Shown here: positions 10,813-22,231 of the stretch, piece by piece
Layout of the letters: each line of letters opens with the position of its first letter
Position numbering within the stretch: position 1 is the stretch's first letter
Assembly (NCBI GenBank): GCA_016859345.1
Contig: CM029124.1
Span: 15,508,480 to 15,572,479 of the forward strand
Length of the DNA: 64,000 nucleotides
Direction of reading: 5' to 3'
DNA from: Istiophorus platypterus
Taxonomy: Eukaryota > Chordata > Actinopteri > Istiophoriformes > Istiophoridae
Translations under genes and position numbers: made by a program
The notes under the pieces: generated by a model
The model's input: the letters and a program-made list of their open reading frames with translations, nothing else
Database searches by the model: none
What the model was told of the DNA's origin: nothing

Positions 10813-13800
10813 AGGAGTTTGTCACCACTTTCCTGAACCGTGTGTTTGAAGCCGGATTCTGCAGTAACCAGGCCTCAGTCAAGTACCTGATCGAATGGAT
10901 GATGATTCTGATACTAATTCGGTATCCACAACACATGGACAGCTTTCTGGCCTGCTTCAGTATGGTGAGCTCCCACTCTGGACACCCATCTACCAGAAAA
11001 TATTGTATTATGAGTGAAAATAGTGAGATTATAGACCCGCGCTTTCTGTACAGGATCACGAAAAGACCAAGACAAGCATCTGCACCTTTCTATCGGTCCT
11101 GGTACATTTCAGTGTCATCATCCCTAATCTTAAGGATAAGGTAAATCCTTTGATCTTTTAAAAATTTTTTATTTTTCACCAGTCAAACACCATTTTTCTC
11201 GTATCACGTCTCAGTATCTACAGGATCTCTCTCCCTGTGTGTGTAAAGGCAGGGCAGTTGCGTAAAGCGCTAGACATCATCCTGCAGTGGTGTTTCAACC
11301 ACAACTTCAGTGTGCGCCTGTATGCCTTACTGGCCCTGAAGAGGGTGTGGAGCTTGGCAGAGGTCTGGGCAGAGGAAGGGGTTGATGGTTTTGTAGGGCT
11401 CTCCACTGTGGTCAAGGCCTGTCTGAACCAGGCTGAGGCCATGCAAAGCACTGGGTAAGCACATGCCACATCTAGTCTTTGAAAAAAATATTATTTTAGT
11501 ATGCTAATGCTGATGGAATGGGTTTATTTTCTGTCTCACTCCCTAGAAATGCCAACAAAAACTGGATAAGGATTCAGGAACACTTCTTCTTTGGTGCATT
11601 TCACCCTATCAGAGATTACAGTGTTGAGGTATGCCGGTTTATTTTTGCTTGAGAAGTCTGGTACCTAATTCGATTTTCTGATTTCTAAGATAACACAATG
11701 TACGGAAATGTATTTGTATTCTTTTTATTTATTTATTTTGCTCTCCTAGACCATATTCTACACCTTTCCTAGTCTATCTGAGATTGCTGATGATGAGTGG
11801 ATTCCACCGTGGAAGTTTGAGAAACTGTCATGTTTCTCTGAAAATCCATCTTTTCCTTTGAAAAATCCTGCTCCTGACCTGAGCCAGCTCCAGCCTGGAG
11901 ACTGGATCCAGCAAGACAAAAGTACAGTAGCACCAGTCATCAAGCACTAGAAGTGCTCGATACATCATACGGTAGTTGTGTACCATCTGTGATTGGTGGT
12001 CATGGTGGTGTGTCACCCAGGTGAGCAGGATAAGGAGGAGCGCTGGGCCGAGGTGCAAAAGAAGATCACTCCGTGGAGGTTGGGGATCCAGGAGCAGGAG
12101 CCCGAGCTGCAGTTGGTTCCACCACAAAGGGCGGCTCGACTAGGCAAACTCCATGGTGCCCTGCTGGTGGTAGCTTCACTCATAGACAAACCCACCAATT
12201 TAGGAGGTCAGGAGCAGCACAACAAATTACCTTACTTCACATTTTTATAACACTTTTAGTCATGAAATAATAGTAAAATGTCAGTGAATTTCTCTTTGGT
12301 CTGTGTAATATAGGAAAGAACTAACATTACAGGCTTTTGTTCGGTTTCACAATTGTGATCTGGAGAAATAGGTCTGATGCAGCTGCCACTAATACCCATC
12401 ACTTGAACCCTCTTATCAGAGTTTAGACAGAGAATGTCCAGCTTTCAACACAGACACTCTTATTTTATGTTCTCTGTAAGCATACTCTAGTGCTATTGTA
12501 TCAAATGATAAGGGGCTGAATCAATTACATTTTGTTTATAGAGGAAAAGACCCATTTTCAAAACCAATATTGATACTGGATGATGTAAGAAGGACCCAGA
12601 ACAGTATCTGGGTCCTTCTGTAAATGTTTTCCTATTCTTTGCCCGCTCAATGGTCATTAAAGGTACAGCTTTTTATATCTGTCTAGGCCCATGACGATAG
12701 ACTGATGGCCATTTTGTGCTGAATCGATACTGCCACAGATGTACTCATAGTAATCACTCGATGAAAAACCTGCTATGGAGCATTAAAGCGACTTCACAGT
12801 TCACATTTAGAGAGATTGTGCTCTTGGGATTTCTCCTCATTTGTTGGTTGTTGTTCTAGGTCTGTGCAGGACATGTGAGATATTTGGTGCCAGCGCTCTG
12901 GTTCTGGATAGTCTCCGCCATGTCAGTGACAAACACTTTCAGTCCCTGAGTGTCTCATCTGAGCTATGGCTTCCTCTGTTAGAGGTAAATTGCGCTAAAC
13001 AATGTCACATTTCACCCCATTAATCATGACATCTACCCTCTCTTTATAATGGCTTTTCCCAGTTGGCTAGTGACCTGAGAAATGTGTAATTTGACCAATT
13101 ATCTTAGGATTAAAATGATCTCAGTCAAGATCAAGATCCACAGCAAGCAGCAGCCAGAACAGCTGGATGCCAAAGCCAATGTAGCAGTAAGCAGTTTTTC
13201 TCCTAATGGCTTTTTTTTTAGCTGTAAACATTCTTCTTGCAATTACAAGAAAATTCTTTTTCTACAAGGTGTTTTGGTTTCAATAACAAAGTGTTCTTAC
13301 TCTCAAATGTGCCTTTGTTGCAGTTTAGAAAATTTCAATCTTCTTTTATACATATCATGTCTTAAAGAGGTGCATGTTTTTTGAGAGCAGCGTCCTCAGT
13401 CCTCAATCTCATTTAGAAGAGCAGGTTTCTAAATACTCATTCTACCTGAGCTTCACCCAAGCTCCTTCGTTTTTCCTTAGTTTCAAGATTTCAGGCTCTA
13501 GTACAGTTACTGTTGAGATGGAAAGGGACGGTAAACCAAAACACAAGTTTTAAAAATGAATTGAAATCTTCAGTTTAAACTCTAGGGAAACAATGAAAGG
13601 TCTTACTGAAACCCGGTGATACCCTGGTGTCACTCCAAGTCTGGGGCATCTTTCCATCCACCATGTGGAGCATAAAAAGTGCTTCTGATGATCTTGCAAG
13701 GTGAAAGCCTGTGACAGATTTCCATTTAGGACGTGTTTCATCCTACCATTATATTCCAAGACTCTGAAGATGTGTTGGCCTTGCTGTCTAGCCTTTTAAA

Positions 13801-16060
13801 TGTATATTAACTGTTTTGTCTCACCTCTGTTTGAATTTTTGTTTGAATTATGAAGTTTAATATTATCTCTAAAATCATAAACTGTATCTGTCCACCAGGT
13901 GAAGCCAGAGGAGCTCACCGACTTCCTGCAGGTAAAGAAGAGAGAGGGGTACTGTATTGTCGGCGTGGAGCAGACGGCCAACAGTCGGAGTCTCCAGGAT
14001 TATCAGTTCCCTGAGAAGACCCTGTTACTTCTAGGGTATGACAGCATTAAACATTGTTTTAACATTAGTGAAACCTCAGGAAGGCTCCAAGTCCAGTTGT
14101 TTGACCAACACTGTAACGTACACACAACCAGAAGGGCATAAATGCATGCAAGCTTCTGTCTTCCCATAACCTTGTGACTCACATAGATACAGGTTTGAGC
14201 TGACGAGGCTTTTTAATGTTATCTCACCGGTTTAGTGTGTTTCCCTAGGGGGACCTGCGCCTCCCATCTCCATCGTGTACCTGTTGGGGCATGCTGGGAT
14301 TGTAATTGGCTCTCCCTGAGGACAAGAGCACAGGAAATAAATTATACAAACTAATACAATCAGTGTGATGACAGCAACAGAAAAAAAAATTAACCCTTAC
14401 TAGTGTACTTCACGATGCTTCCCTGTGGCTTTCATCAGCGGTCAGCAACAGCAACACAAAAAATCGTTTTATCCAACCGTTTGTGGCTACTCAGAAATGA
14501 AGATGACTGTGATTATAAGCATTCAATTTGTTGCTATATGATTCAGCCCCTTTACTAAATGCAGTCGTGCAGCTCACCTTGCAGAGAGAGAGGGATTTCA
14601 TATTTATAATATCTATCACATCTGTGCAGGTGTCCTCTTTTGTTTTACCCAGCTCAGTCACAAAGTTGTGAACTGTGCCGTTAGCTCAAACCGCCCATGT
14701 GTGGGCCGAATCTTGTGGACACTGACAGCTGTGCGCACACAGCTGGGTCCGGCTCTAATCTCTCATTGGGTGGCTATTATCTCTCCCAGTTTCACTCAAG
14801 ATAAATGTAGCTCATCAAATCAGGACTCTTACTGTGGCGCACTCTCTGTGGACTCCCTGAATGCCAAACTCATTACCTCTTTATGTTTGCTTTCCACGGC
14901 CCATATTGCTAGAGCTAAGTATATGCTCAGTTGATTACAGCTGGAATTGCTCTTGGACTTGCGCTCATGAGTCAACTGTATAAAAAGCACGTTTGTCATA
15001 ATTGTAAAGGCTTGAGAAATTGAAGGACCAACTCATGCAAGGGCTCTTAAATTAAATCAAGTTGATGGCATCATTAAGCCAAATGAAAGCTGAAATTATA
15101 AAAAACAATCTGTCAAAAAAAATTTTGATTGTACTGCATTATACATATCAAAGTTAGATGGATGCAGCAGTCTGCAGATGGTATAATGTCATGCAATATG
15201 ACTTGTTGGGCAGCAATGTTACCTTAATGCTGATATACTGCAGTGTAAATCCAGCCATAGACTTTTTTTTGCCAATTTTCAGTAAATTTCAGTCAATTTT
15301 GTTGTTTTGTTTCTTTTTTTCTTTCTTTCTTGTAATTTGTTATTTAATTTAGACAATACAATAGTGTTTCCTAAATGTCCCCTGCCACTGAAAATACAGC
15401 ACCATTTACCCTCTGTTGAGGTTAGTCTGGATTTCACTGAAGCTGCTTTGAGTCCTCTGTTGATCTCAGTTTTCTTTGGAAAGCTTTTTCCAATACCAGT
15501 CTTAGATAAACACTGAATCCTTTCCATATAAGCTTATGAGTGTCGAATTTAAAGGAGTAGTTCAACAAATTTTGGAAGATGTTCTTTTTTTTCAGTCTCT
15601 TGCTGAGAATTGGATGAAAACATTGATTTATTAAAGATTTATCATACAGAGAGGAGAGTGGTATAGATTGCTCATCTAACTCTCAGCAAGAAAGCAAATA
15701 AGTGTATTTCCCAAAATGTCTTATCTATTCCGATAAAAATCCTGAATATCCTCAGCAAATGACTATGCTATCAGTAGCCTCATTACAAAAAATACTGGGA
15801 CCAAACACTTTAGGAGAAATCTTCCTGTGACTTTGTCTTCATCTCCAGTAAATATATCATTCTCTCTCTCTTCTTCTAGCAATGAACGGGAAGGTATTCC
15901 TGCCAACTTGCTCCAGATGTTGGATGTTTGTGTGGAGATCCCTCAACAAGGGGTCATACGCTCCCTCAACGTGCATGTTAGCGCTGCCCTGCTGATCTGG
16001 GAATATACACGACAACATCTCACCTCTGGTTCAGCTGAAGTCAACTCAAAATGTAGCTGA
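3599..16060 (+). CDS. tarbp1: TARBP1, tRNA (guanosine 2'-O) methyltransferase, SpoU/TrmH family; complete, 29 coding exons
   Basis: Exons: 3599-4625, 4716-4813, 4904-4973, 5489-5643, 5750-5802, 5887-5984, 6090-6225, 6315-6411, 6927-7016, 7134-7281, 7367-7621 (or 7633), 7834-7931, 8032-8190, 8291-8520, 8654-8888, 9044-9232, 9359-9561, 9652-9723, 9857-9977, 10560-10670, 10815-10964, 11054-11140, 11249-11454, 11547-11628, 11750-11921, 12021-12206, 12860-12984, 13899-14035, 15880-16060. All have GT/AG ends and compatible phases, giving 1656 or 1660 aa (human about 1620). The long N-terminal part is helical-repeat-like and binds RNA in the family. The C-terminal SpoU domain keeps motif 1 (GGLCRTCEIFGAS, near residue 1510), motif 2 (LLLLGNEREGIP, near 1597) and motif 3 (CVEIPQQGVIRSLNVHVS, near 1618-1627), so the enzyme should be active. 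The family, including yeast Trm3, makes Gm18 in a subset of tRNAs. The human protein was first described as a binder of the HIV TAR RNA loop. Confidence 0.96.
4343..4459 (+). repeat. tarbp1: Coding TCC/TCA repeat: poly-Ser tract in TARBP1 exon 1
   Basis: Thirty-nine consecutive codons (residues about 249-287) read Ser, interrupted by one Phe, using only TCC and TCA apart from that codon. It lies between helical segments ending LLKPQSL and starting REPDPRLSPQFW. The repeat is long and fairly pure, so length variation between alleles is likely. It probably forms a flexible surface linker. The complementary strand shows a spurious Arg/Met-rich reading frame caused only by this repeat. Confidence 0.9.
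10729..10810 (+). repeat. (GT)41 microsatellite running into the acceptor of tarbp1 intron 20
   Basis: The run is 82 bases of uninterrupted GT in a 144-bp intron (10671-10814). It ends 4 bases before the exon, as GTGTGTTTAG followed by the exon sequence GAGTTTGTC. The repeat occupies the place normally taken by the branch point and polypyrimidine tract. Confidence 0.95.
12207..12859 (+). other. tarbp1 intron 26, with a short perfect hairpin
   Basis: This non-coding intron contains a 12-bp perfect inverted repeat with an 8-base loop, AGAAGGACCCAG at 12588-12599 and CTGGGTCCTTCT at 12608-12619. The stem does not extend outward, so it is too short for a microRNA precursor. The rest holds nothing I recognise. 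Confidence 0.55.
12985..13898 (+). other. tarbp1 intron 27, no recognisable content
   Basis: The intron separates the SpoU motif 1 exon from the next exon (VKPEELTDFLQ). It is AT-rich with scattered stops in all frames. I see no repeat family, RNA gene or coding exon in it. Confidence 0.6.
14036..15879 (+). other. tarbp1 intron 28, the longest of the gene, with a MITE-like insert
   Basis: The final intron lies inside the codon for the Gly of SpoU motif 2 (GG at the donor side, C at the acceptor side). It is mostly unclassified AT-rich DNA. Its distal part carries the terminal-inverted-repeat element described separately at 15550-15725. No coding exon is needed, because the phases on either side join directly into LLLLGNEREG. 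Confidence 0.7.
15550..15725. mobile_element. Short terminal-inverted-repeat element (teleost MITE-like repeat)
   Basis: The left end (AAAGGAGTAGTTCAACAAAT, then TCTTGCTGAGAATTGGATGA) is mirrored by the right end (CATCTAACTCTCAGCAAGAA, then GTATTTCCCAAAATGTC). The ends form imperfect inverted repeats of about 55-60 bp around a short core. I recognise these ends as those of a longer, very common teleost repeat, so this looks like an internally deleted copy. A second end fragment lies near 54590-54650. The family name is not certain. Confidence 0.6.
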
Positions 16061-16660
16061 AGAAGAAACCAGCAGTGCAGCCCTATGGCGATTACCTCCG
16101 ATCCCCAGATGTTGACCATAGTAGCTCACCTCTGGTAGCAAGTGTGAACGATGTTTTAGGGGACTTTAAATGAAAATGTCAACTTCAGCTATTGGACAAG
16201 AAGATGTTGCATTTAATTCATGTCAGGAGCTTGAGGATTTCCATTTTCTATGTGAATGGGAATCTGTCCTTTCAGGTTTTAATGTTGTCAGCATTCATCA
16301 GTACTGTTCTTGTGCCTTAATGAGAGTCCTGAATAGAGATCAGTTCTGGTTATTACATCTAAATATTCTACTGCGCATGCTGTTATATTAATGCAGGCAA
16401 TCTCTCTGTCTCTAATAATAGCAGCAGAAATGAGAATTTTCTCCTCAAAAGGAGGAAGCATCTTGTCTGTGTGAGAATTTAGTTTTTGCCTCAGAGTGCC
16501 AGGACTGAACTATAATGTCCATACCCAGCCAACTATTAAACATAATATAAGATTTTCTTCTTTTGTTAATAGGAATAATATTCCGTGTTCTTATTGTTTT
16601 TTTAATTGTAAACTTTTTTTGATAATATTGAATAAATGAAACCGGTGTCATCTTTCTGAT
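16061..16660 (+). terminator. tarbp1: tarbp1 3'UTR and poly(A) signal
   Basis: The non-coding sequence after the TGA at 16058-16060 ends with AATAAA at 16631-16636, followed by a GT/T-rich stretch (GATGTGTTTTTATTT) typical of a downstream cleavage element. Cleavage is expected near 16650-16660. The next gene's GC-rich 5' region starts only about 30 bp further on. Confidence 0.75.
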
Positions 16661-16679
16661 GTGTTTTTATTTACTGGGT

Positions 16680-16878
16680 TAGAGGCGCATCGCCAGAGGA
16701 AGAAACATCGGGGTTAAGACAGGGCGCGTTGGGTGTTCGCGCATCTCGCTCCCTCCCCGTGTGAAGGGTGAAGGAGTCGTCGCTTCACCTGGAGACCACG
16801 CGGGGAGCAGATGGACTGCGCTGGGTGATCCTCGTTTCTTACTCATCATGGGAGGATAGCGGCAGGTTTGAGCGGGAC
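16680..16878 (+). promoter_or_regulatory. GC-rich 5' region (promoter/5'UTR) of the orphan GPCR gene
   Basis: Base composition changes abruptly from AT-rich tarbp1 3'UTR to CpG-rich DNA (CATCGCCAGAGG, GGGCGCGTTGGG, GTTCGCGCATCTCGC). The first in-frame ATG is at 16879, and an upstream ATG at 16849 reads into an immediate stop (Met-Gly-Gly-Stop). The transcription start is not directly visible. Confidence 0.5.
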
Positions 16879-19563
16879 ATGGAAGACCAGGGCGGCTCCT
16901 GGTCCAAACCCGGGTCCGGGTCGCCCCTGCAGACGGCGGCGGCGGCGGCCAACGCCAGCTGGGCGGCGGGGGCTGGACTCCTGGTGTCCGGGCGCACGCA
17001 GCTTGTCCTGGAGATCCTCATGGTGCTCATGTGTCTGGGCGCTGTCGCAGGTACAGAATCGCCAGCTGACATTTTATTTAATTTCTAAAGCATCAGCTAA
17101 ACTTCTCCAAACTCTTACTCTTCTATATTAAAGCCCACGTCTCTTATTTGTCCGTTTCTTGGTTGCAGCACCTCTGTTATCTAGTGATGATTAACATCAT
17201 GATCTAATGTTACACAGATGGAAAACTCTTCGTATGTTGCGTCATTCGGATCCTTTTTCCTGTAATTCGCCGTGAACATTTATATTTTGGGAGTTCATTG
17301 ACGATCATGGCCAATAATAATTTACTCATGCTTCATAAATCAAGGATAATCCCGTAAGAGGAAAACAATTCAGGTTGACAGGCTGTGAAAATCCCCGCTC
17401 AAAGAATTGTATTTATAGACAATGTGGACATATTTCCTGGGAAGATAGCTGCTGAGTTTTTAACATGTAATTTTCTTGGTTTTTGGAGCAAAACCAGCTA
17501 AATTCCTTTCATTGTTATTGTAATTTGGTGCTGGCAGAAATGCCAGATTTCAATACCTGAACAAATAAATACAATTACCTGCACTGTATCTTGGATAAAT
17601 AGATCCTTTACATCTAGACAAATGTATTTAACGAAAGGTGCTTGAATACTCAGCATTCTGCTGTGATGTGTAGTATAATACCTGCCAATCAAAGCTTTTT
17701 TTAAAAGCTTGTTTCCCTGCTATTCAGAACAGTTTAAACCAAATACAGTACAAAATTATGAGGACGATCCACAATCTTTCAAATTCATTCATTAAATCAC
17801 AGGTTTATTACTGAGAGGACATTTGACTCATTGCTTTGTTACAGATTGAAAATACGGTCTAGAATCCAACCTCTGTGTCATTGTGAGTGTTTGTATTTAC
17901 ATTTTTTTGTTTTTTTTTTGTTTTTTTGTTTGTTTGTTTTTTTTGTTATTATGTGCAGGTAATATTCTTGTCATTGTTATTGTGGCCGCAACCAAGACTT
18001 TCCACTCTGTGACGTCAGTGCTGATCATGAACCTGGCCGTCAGTGACCTCCTGGTGGGCGTCGGAGTCATGCCTTTTGTTGCTCTGTCCATCATGAACCG
18101 TGGATGGGTGGATTGTACTGTAGGTCGCCCCTTTCCAGTGCTGCAAAGTGCTTTACATTCGTGTAACATCACTGCATCATTGTCTGATATGACCTAAAGC
18201 TGACCTCTCATGTTGTAACACCCATTTTCTCTTTCCTGTCTGGCAGGACCTCTGTTTGTATGTGGGTTACACCTCCTCTGTGTATTGCACAGCTTCCGTA
18301 CTGACACTGGCTGCTATTGCTCTGGACCGCTACCACTCCATCATGGACTGCCTGCGCTACAGCTCCCGCTGCACCCTGTGGAGGACCTGCGCTGTGGTCC
18401 TGTGGATCTGGCTGCAGGCTCTGGTCACCAGTTGTCCTCCCTTGCTGGGCTGGAGCTCCATCAGTTACGTGGTTCCCATGTACAGCTGTGCGGTCAACTG
18501 GGCCAGCAGTCCAAGCTACACGGCTTTCATGGCTGCCCTCTCCTACCTCATACCTGCAGTGGTCATCCTCTTCTGCTACGTGAACATCGTCAAGGTGGCC
18601 CGCAGCCACGCCAGGAGGATCCATACGTTGGAGGACTCTGTCCAGCGGAGCAGGAATACCAGTTCTGCCTTTACTCCTGGTGAGTCGCCTCACCAGCACT
18701 GTGGGAGACTTGACAGCCCCTCTAGACTGATCTATCATGTAAGTGGACAGTTTGTGTCTGAGGTCAGTAGAGAGGAAGGAAACAGTACCAGCCCTGCTCT
18801 CCCTAGTTCTGCCACAGAGCAGAGTAACCCTACATTTAGACGTTTGTTCCCCTTCCTGGTTCAGAGTACCTCCCAGCCATCCCTGCAGCCCTCCCAGCAG
18901 CACAATAGCCACCATGGAGTGTTGCGTCTCTTCCTGGTCATTTCAGCCTTCTTCCTCTGCTGGACACCTTACATAGGTGTGGCCCTGGTTCAGGCCACAG
19001 AAACTGCAATTTCAGGTCAATCCAGCTTCGTCCCGCCCTTTGCCATTACCTTTTCATACTGGTTGGTTCTGCTGAACTCTGACATCAATCCTCTACTGTA
19101 TGCTCTGCTCAGCAAGCGTTTCCAGGGTGCTCTCCAGGGACTGAAGCAAAAATTAAGAGCACGTCTGGGGAGCGTGGTGGACAGGGGAGTGGAGGTCAGG
19201 GCCGAGGGAGATGACGGCAACATCAGCAACGCCTGCACGCTGAATACCACCCAACCTGGTCCCCCTTTCGGCTCTGAGAGTTTGACCTCTGATGACTCCA
19301 AGTGTTGCCCCTCCATTTTTTCTGTTAGCGCTGACTTCAAATGTCATTCTGAGGAGCATCTGTGCAGAGTGTGTCACTCTGAAAGCGCCTCCTCGGCCTC
19401 TGTGTGGCCAGAGGCTGGGGCTGACAGGAGGGTGGACTGCTTGCAGGTTCCCTCTCGCCCACAGGAGGGCAGCAGACTACCTTTCTCAGCTTTGACCAAG
19501 GAGCACCAGGCCACTTTCTTCTATGGTCAGATAACAGTCATGGTGGAACACGATGTTTGTTAA
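16879..19563 (+). CDS. Orphan class A (rhodopsin-family) G-protein-coupled receptor; three exons, 549 aa
   Basis: Exons are 16879-17050, 17959-18119 and 18247-19563. The N-terminus is Ala/Gly-rich with one N-glycosylation site (Asn25). Seven membrane segments are readable: GN in TM1 (58-59), LAVSD in TM2 (Asp87), Cys114 at TM3 and Cys in the second extracellular loop (disulfide pair), DRY at 138-140, Trp in TM4, Pro214 and Tyr222 in TM5, CWTPY from 349, and NPLLY at 392-396. The third intracellular loop is about 100 residues and the tail about 150, both Ser-rich. Position 3.32 is Ser121, not the Asp of aminergic receptors, and 7.43 is Leu, not the opsin Lys. The TM4-TM5 region (PPLLGWSS, then SYTAF and VARSHARRIH) reminds me most of GPR161, but GPR161 lacks NPxxY, so I give no symbol. 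Ligand and coupling are unknown. The start is the first ATG in frame with a good splice phase. Confidence 0.85.
17880..17950 (+). repeat. T-rich low-complexity tract before GPCR exon 2
   Basis: Long T runs broken by single G residues (TTTTTTTGTTTTTTTGTTTG) form an exceptionally strong polypyrimidine tract just upstream of the acceptor ATGTGCAG ending at 17958. It explains a spurious Phe-rich open frame here. Confidence 0.8.
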
Positions 19564-19617
19564 TTGTACTTCTGCAGATGCTGGTGCAGGAGAATGACCT
19601 GCCACACCTGCATCAGA

Positions 19618-20125
19618 CTAGGGCTACAACTAACAGTTATTTTCATTATTGATCAATCGATTATTGTCTTAATTAACTGATTAAACTTCTGGTCCATAAA
19701 CTGACAGAAAAGAGTTAAAATAAATGAATCAATAAATAAAAAAAATAATCGGAAATCCCAAGGGAAGCCCAAGATGAAAATTATTATTGCATGTTTTCTC
19801 AGACCAGCAGTCCAAAAGATATTTAATTTAAAACTGCATATGTTCCTATTTAAGGAACTGGAATCAGTGATATGTTTTGGTATTTTTTTCTTCAGAAAAC
19901 TGCTTAAATCATTGAACAACAAATTTATTTTTTTTGCAGATTAATAAGTTTTGGGTTTGTTTTTTTTAATAAAATGTTAGAAAATACTGAAAAAATGCTC
20001 ATCACAATTTCCCCGAACCGAACGTGGCATATTCGAATGTTGTGTTTTGCCTGACCTAAACTTCAAACCCCCAAAATATTCAGTTTTATAATCCCATAAT
20101 TTGAAGAAAAGCAGCAAATCCTCGC
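19618..20125 (+). repeat. Degenerate teleost interspersed repeat (GGCTACAACTAAC family)
   Basis: Begins GGCTACAACTAACAGTTATTTTCATTATTGATCAATCGATTA-like and continues with GGTCCATAAACTGACAGAAAA, CAGACCAGCAGTCCAAAAGATAT and later GAAGAAAAGCAGCAAATCCTC, in the order I remember for an abundant teleost repeat. Copies of its ends recur near 47265-47375 and 52610-52790. It fills the 3' flank of the GPCR. Classification is uncertain and boundaries are approximate. Confidence 0.6.
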
Positions 20126-22189
20126 ATGTGACGGACCAGCAAATGCATCAACACTGAGGAGATAACAAACCTGGACAAGGGAATGTATTGAAAAGAAATC
20201 TTTTATATAGTACATGTGATTACACTTGAAGACAACCAACAGTAGATCTAATAAACCCATGATTTATTCACACTCTAAATAGTTCTTCCTCAAATGTGAT
20301 AATCATATGTTGCATCTCAGTGTAAAAATCTTCATTCCTTACAAAGGTTTACATTTATGTCTAGCAATAATTCCAGAGGAATACAATATTATTATTTATT
20401 GTCATAGAGAATGACAATGGGAAACAGTGCTAATGTACTCTATTGCAAAACAAAGAAAAGGCAGTGAAGTGGACTTCTCAGCTGTATTTGCTCATACAGT
20501 ATGTGCATGCTTGTCCTGTAGGTGTCACTCACTGTTTCTCAAGGTTAGTCAGCAACCAAACGAAAAAATATAAAAAAGTCTGGAATGATGCGTAAAGAGT
20601 TTGTTCAAAAAAAAAAAAAAAATACAGCCTGGTCAGATGAGTACAAGAAGGATAGTATAAAGAGTCTCTCTGCAGCAGTCTGTGGTGGCACTGTAAAAAA
20701 CATTGCACATAGCGGTCATGTGTGGTCAAGTGATGTTCATACATTCACAACAAGGCAGAGTTTCCACCAGTCGCTTTACAAGGCGCAAGCCTCTGCTTCC
20801 AGGTTCATCTCAGCTGTTAACTTGCCTCATGAAATGTGATAAATGAAGACAGATACAGTGATACTTTGACAAAGAGCAGAGCTGGACAGACGCAGGCCAT
20901 TCTCATGTGTCAACACACGTCTTCTCAAGCCATAGTGTAACAGGTTTCACCCCCTGTCTGTTATTTTCTCCAGAAAAACAAAACAAAACAAAACAATTTA
21001 ACTAAGAAGTTTTTCAAATTACTTTGTGTGCATGAGTCTATAAAGTTAAATGTGAAAGGAATTCGAAAGTAGGCTCAGTGACAGCTATGTTTGATGTTCA
21101 AAGTTATTAAAGGGGTTCCAAGTTTTATGTCCTGTTATAAGCTGTTGGTGCTTTAAGTCCATCCAAAGACTGAGATACCTGAACCATTAATTGTGAGAGT
21201 TTAATATTATTTGAATGACATTACATGTAAATACATTTATTACCTACATTGCCTGGATAATAAAATGTTAATAGTGTTTGTTGCTTGTGTCTCAGCAACA
21301 CAGAATATGAGGCAAATGCATAATGGATGGACTGACAGCACTCATATATTTGACAAACAAATCTCAACCACCCCATGCACTGAAAACGTACGCAATAGAG
21401 AAACTGGTTGTAGATCTCTCGTGACTAATCTGTGGGCCTGAGCAATGGGTGTCAGAATTGACAGAGCGGGAGCCGAACCCCATGAAAGCACATAACCACA
21501 GGCGGCCAATCAGTGTGGTAAAAAAAGGACCTGACCTCTTCTCTCAGGACGAACAGAGTGAGGCGTTGTGAAAGCTTCTTCAGCTCAGTTTGATACTCAG
21601 ATGTCCAGACAGGTCGCTACACAACAGATGAGCCCATCGGGTCCACGGCTCTAGGACAGCCGAGGTGTGAAATACAGCTATGTACAGTGCACTAAAGGCA
21701 GGTATTTTGTCATAAGTTTACACCTGAGGGATGCCACTGTGGGCCTCCCGTTTGTTTTCAGGCATTCAGCATTTTTAGGCATTCTTCTTTGGATCTTAAA
21801 CGTGTGTAAATGTGTATATGTTAAAGCCAGCAAGTCCACAAGGTGTCACGTCTTCCTCGGAAAAATGTCTGTCTCTCCTCTCAGAACAGAAAAATATCAG
21901 CCCGGTTGGCAAGTCTTCCCAAGTGCAAGGATGTAGTGAGCCAATGGAATGATTAAGAGGTACTGCAAAAGTAATACATGACTCAATTAGTTTTGCCTGA
22001 TCATTTTTTTGGGGGTAAGAACGATTACAGTTGATGAGTCCATGCATCAACTTCTGAGTGGATGCCAAACGATTGATACACAATCTATGCCTCTTGCATC
22101 TCCCCTTTTGGCTGAAATGTTAGCGATCAGCGGGCAGTCCAAAATCCTTTTTTTTCACACGGGGAGTTGTGTGTTAATGTGTCTACCTC

Positions 22190-22231
<42 letters not shown>

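Noticed and set aside
16768..16878. N-terminal extension of the GPCR from 16768
   Set aside because: It would start at GTG with no upstream ATG in frame. The first in-frame ATG, at 16879, gives a normal extracellular N-terminus.
16879..19563. Opsin or aminergic receptor identity for the GPCR
   Set aside because: The TM7 retinal Lys and TM3 Asp3.32 are both absent.
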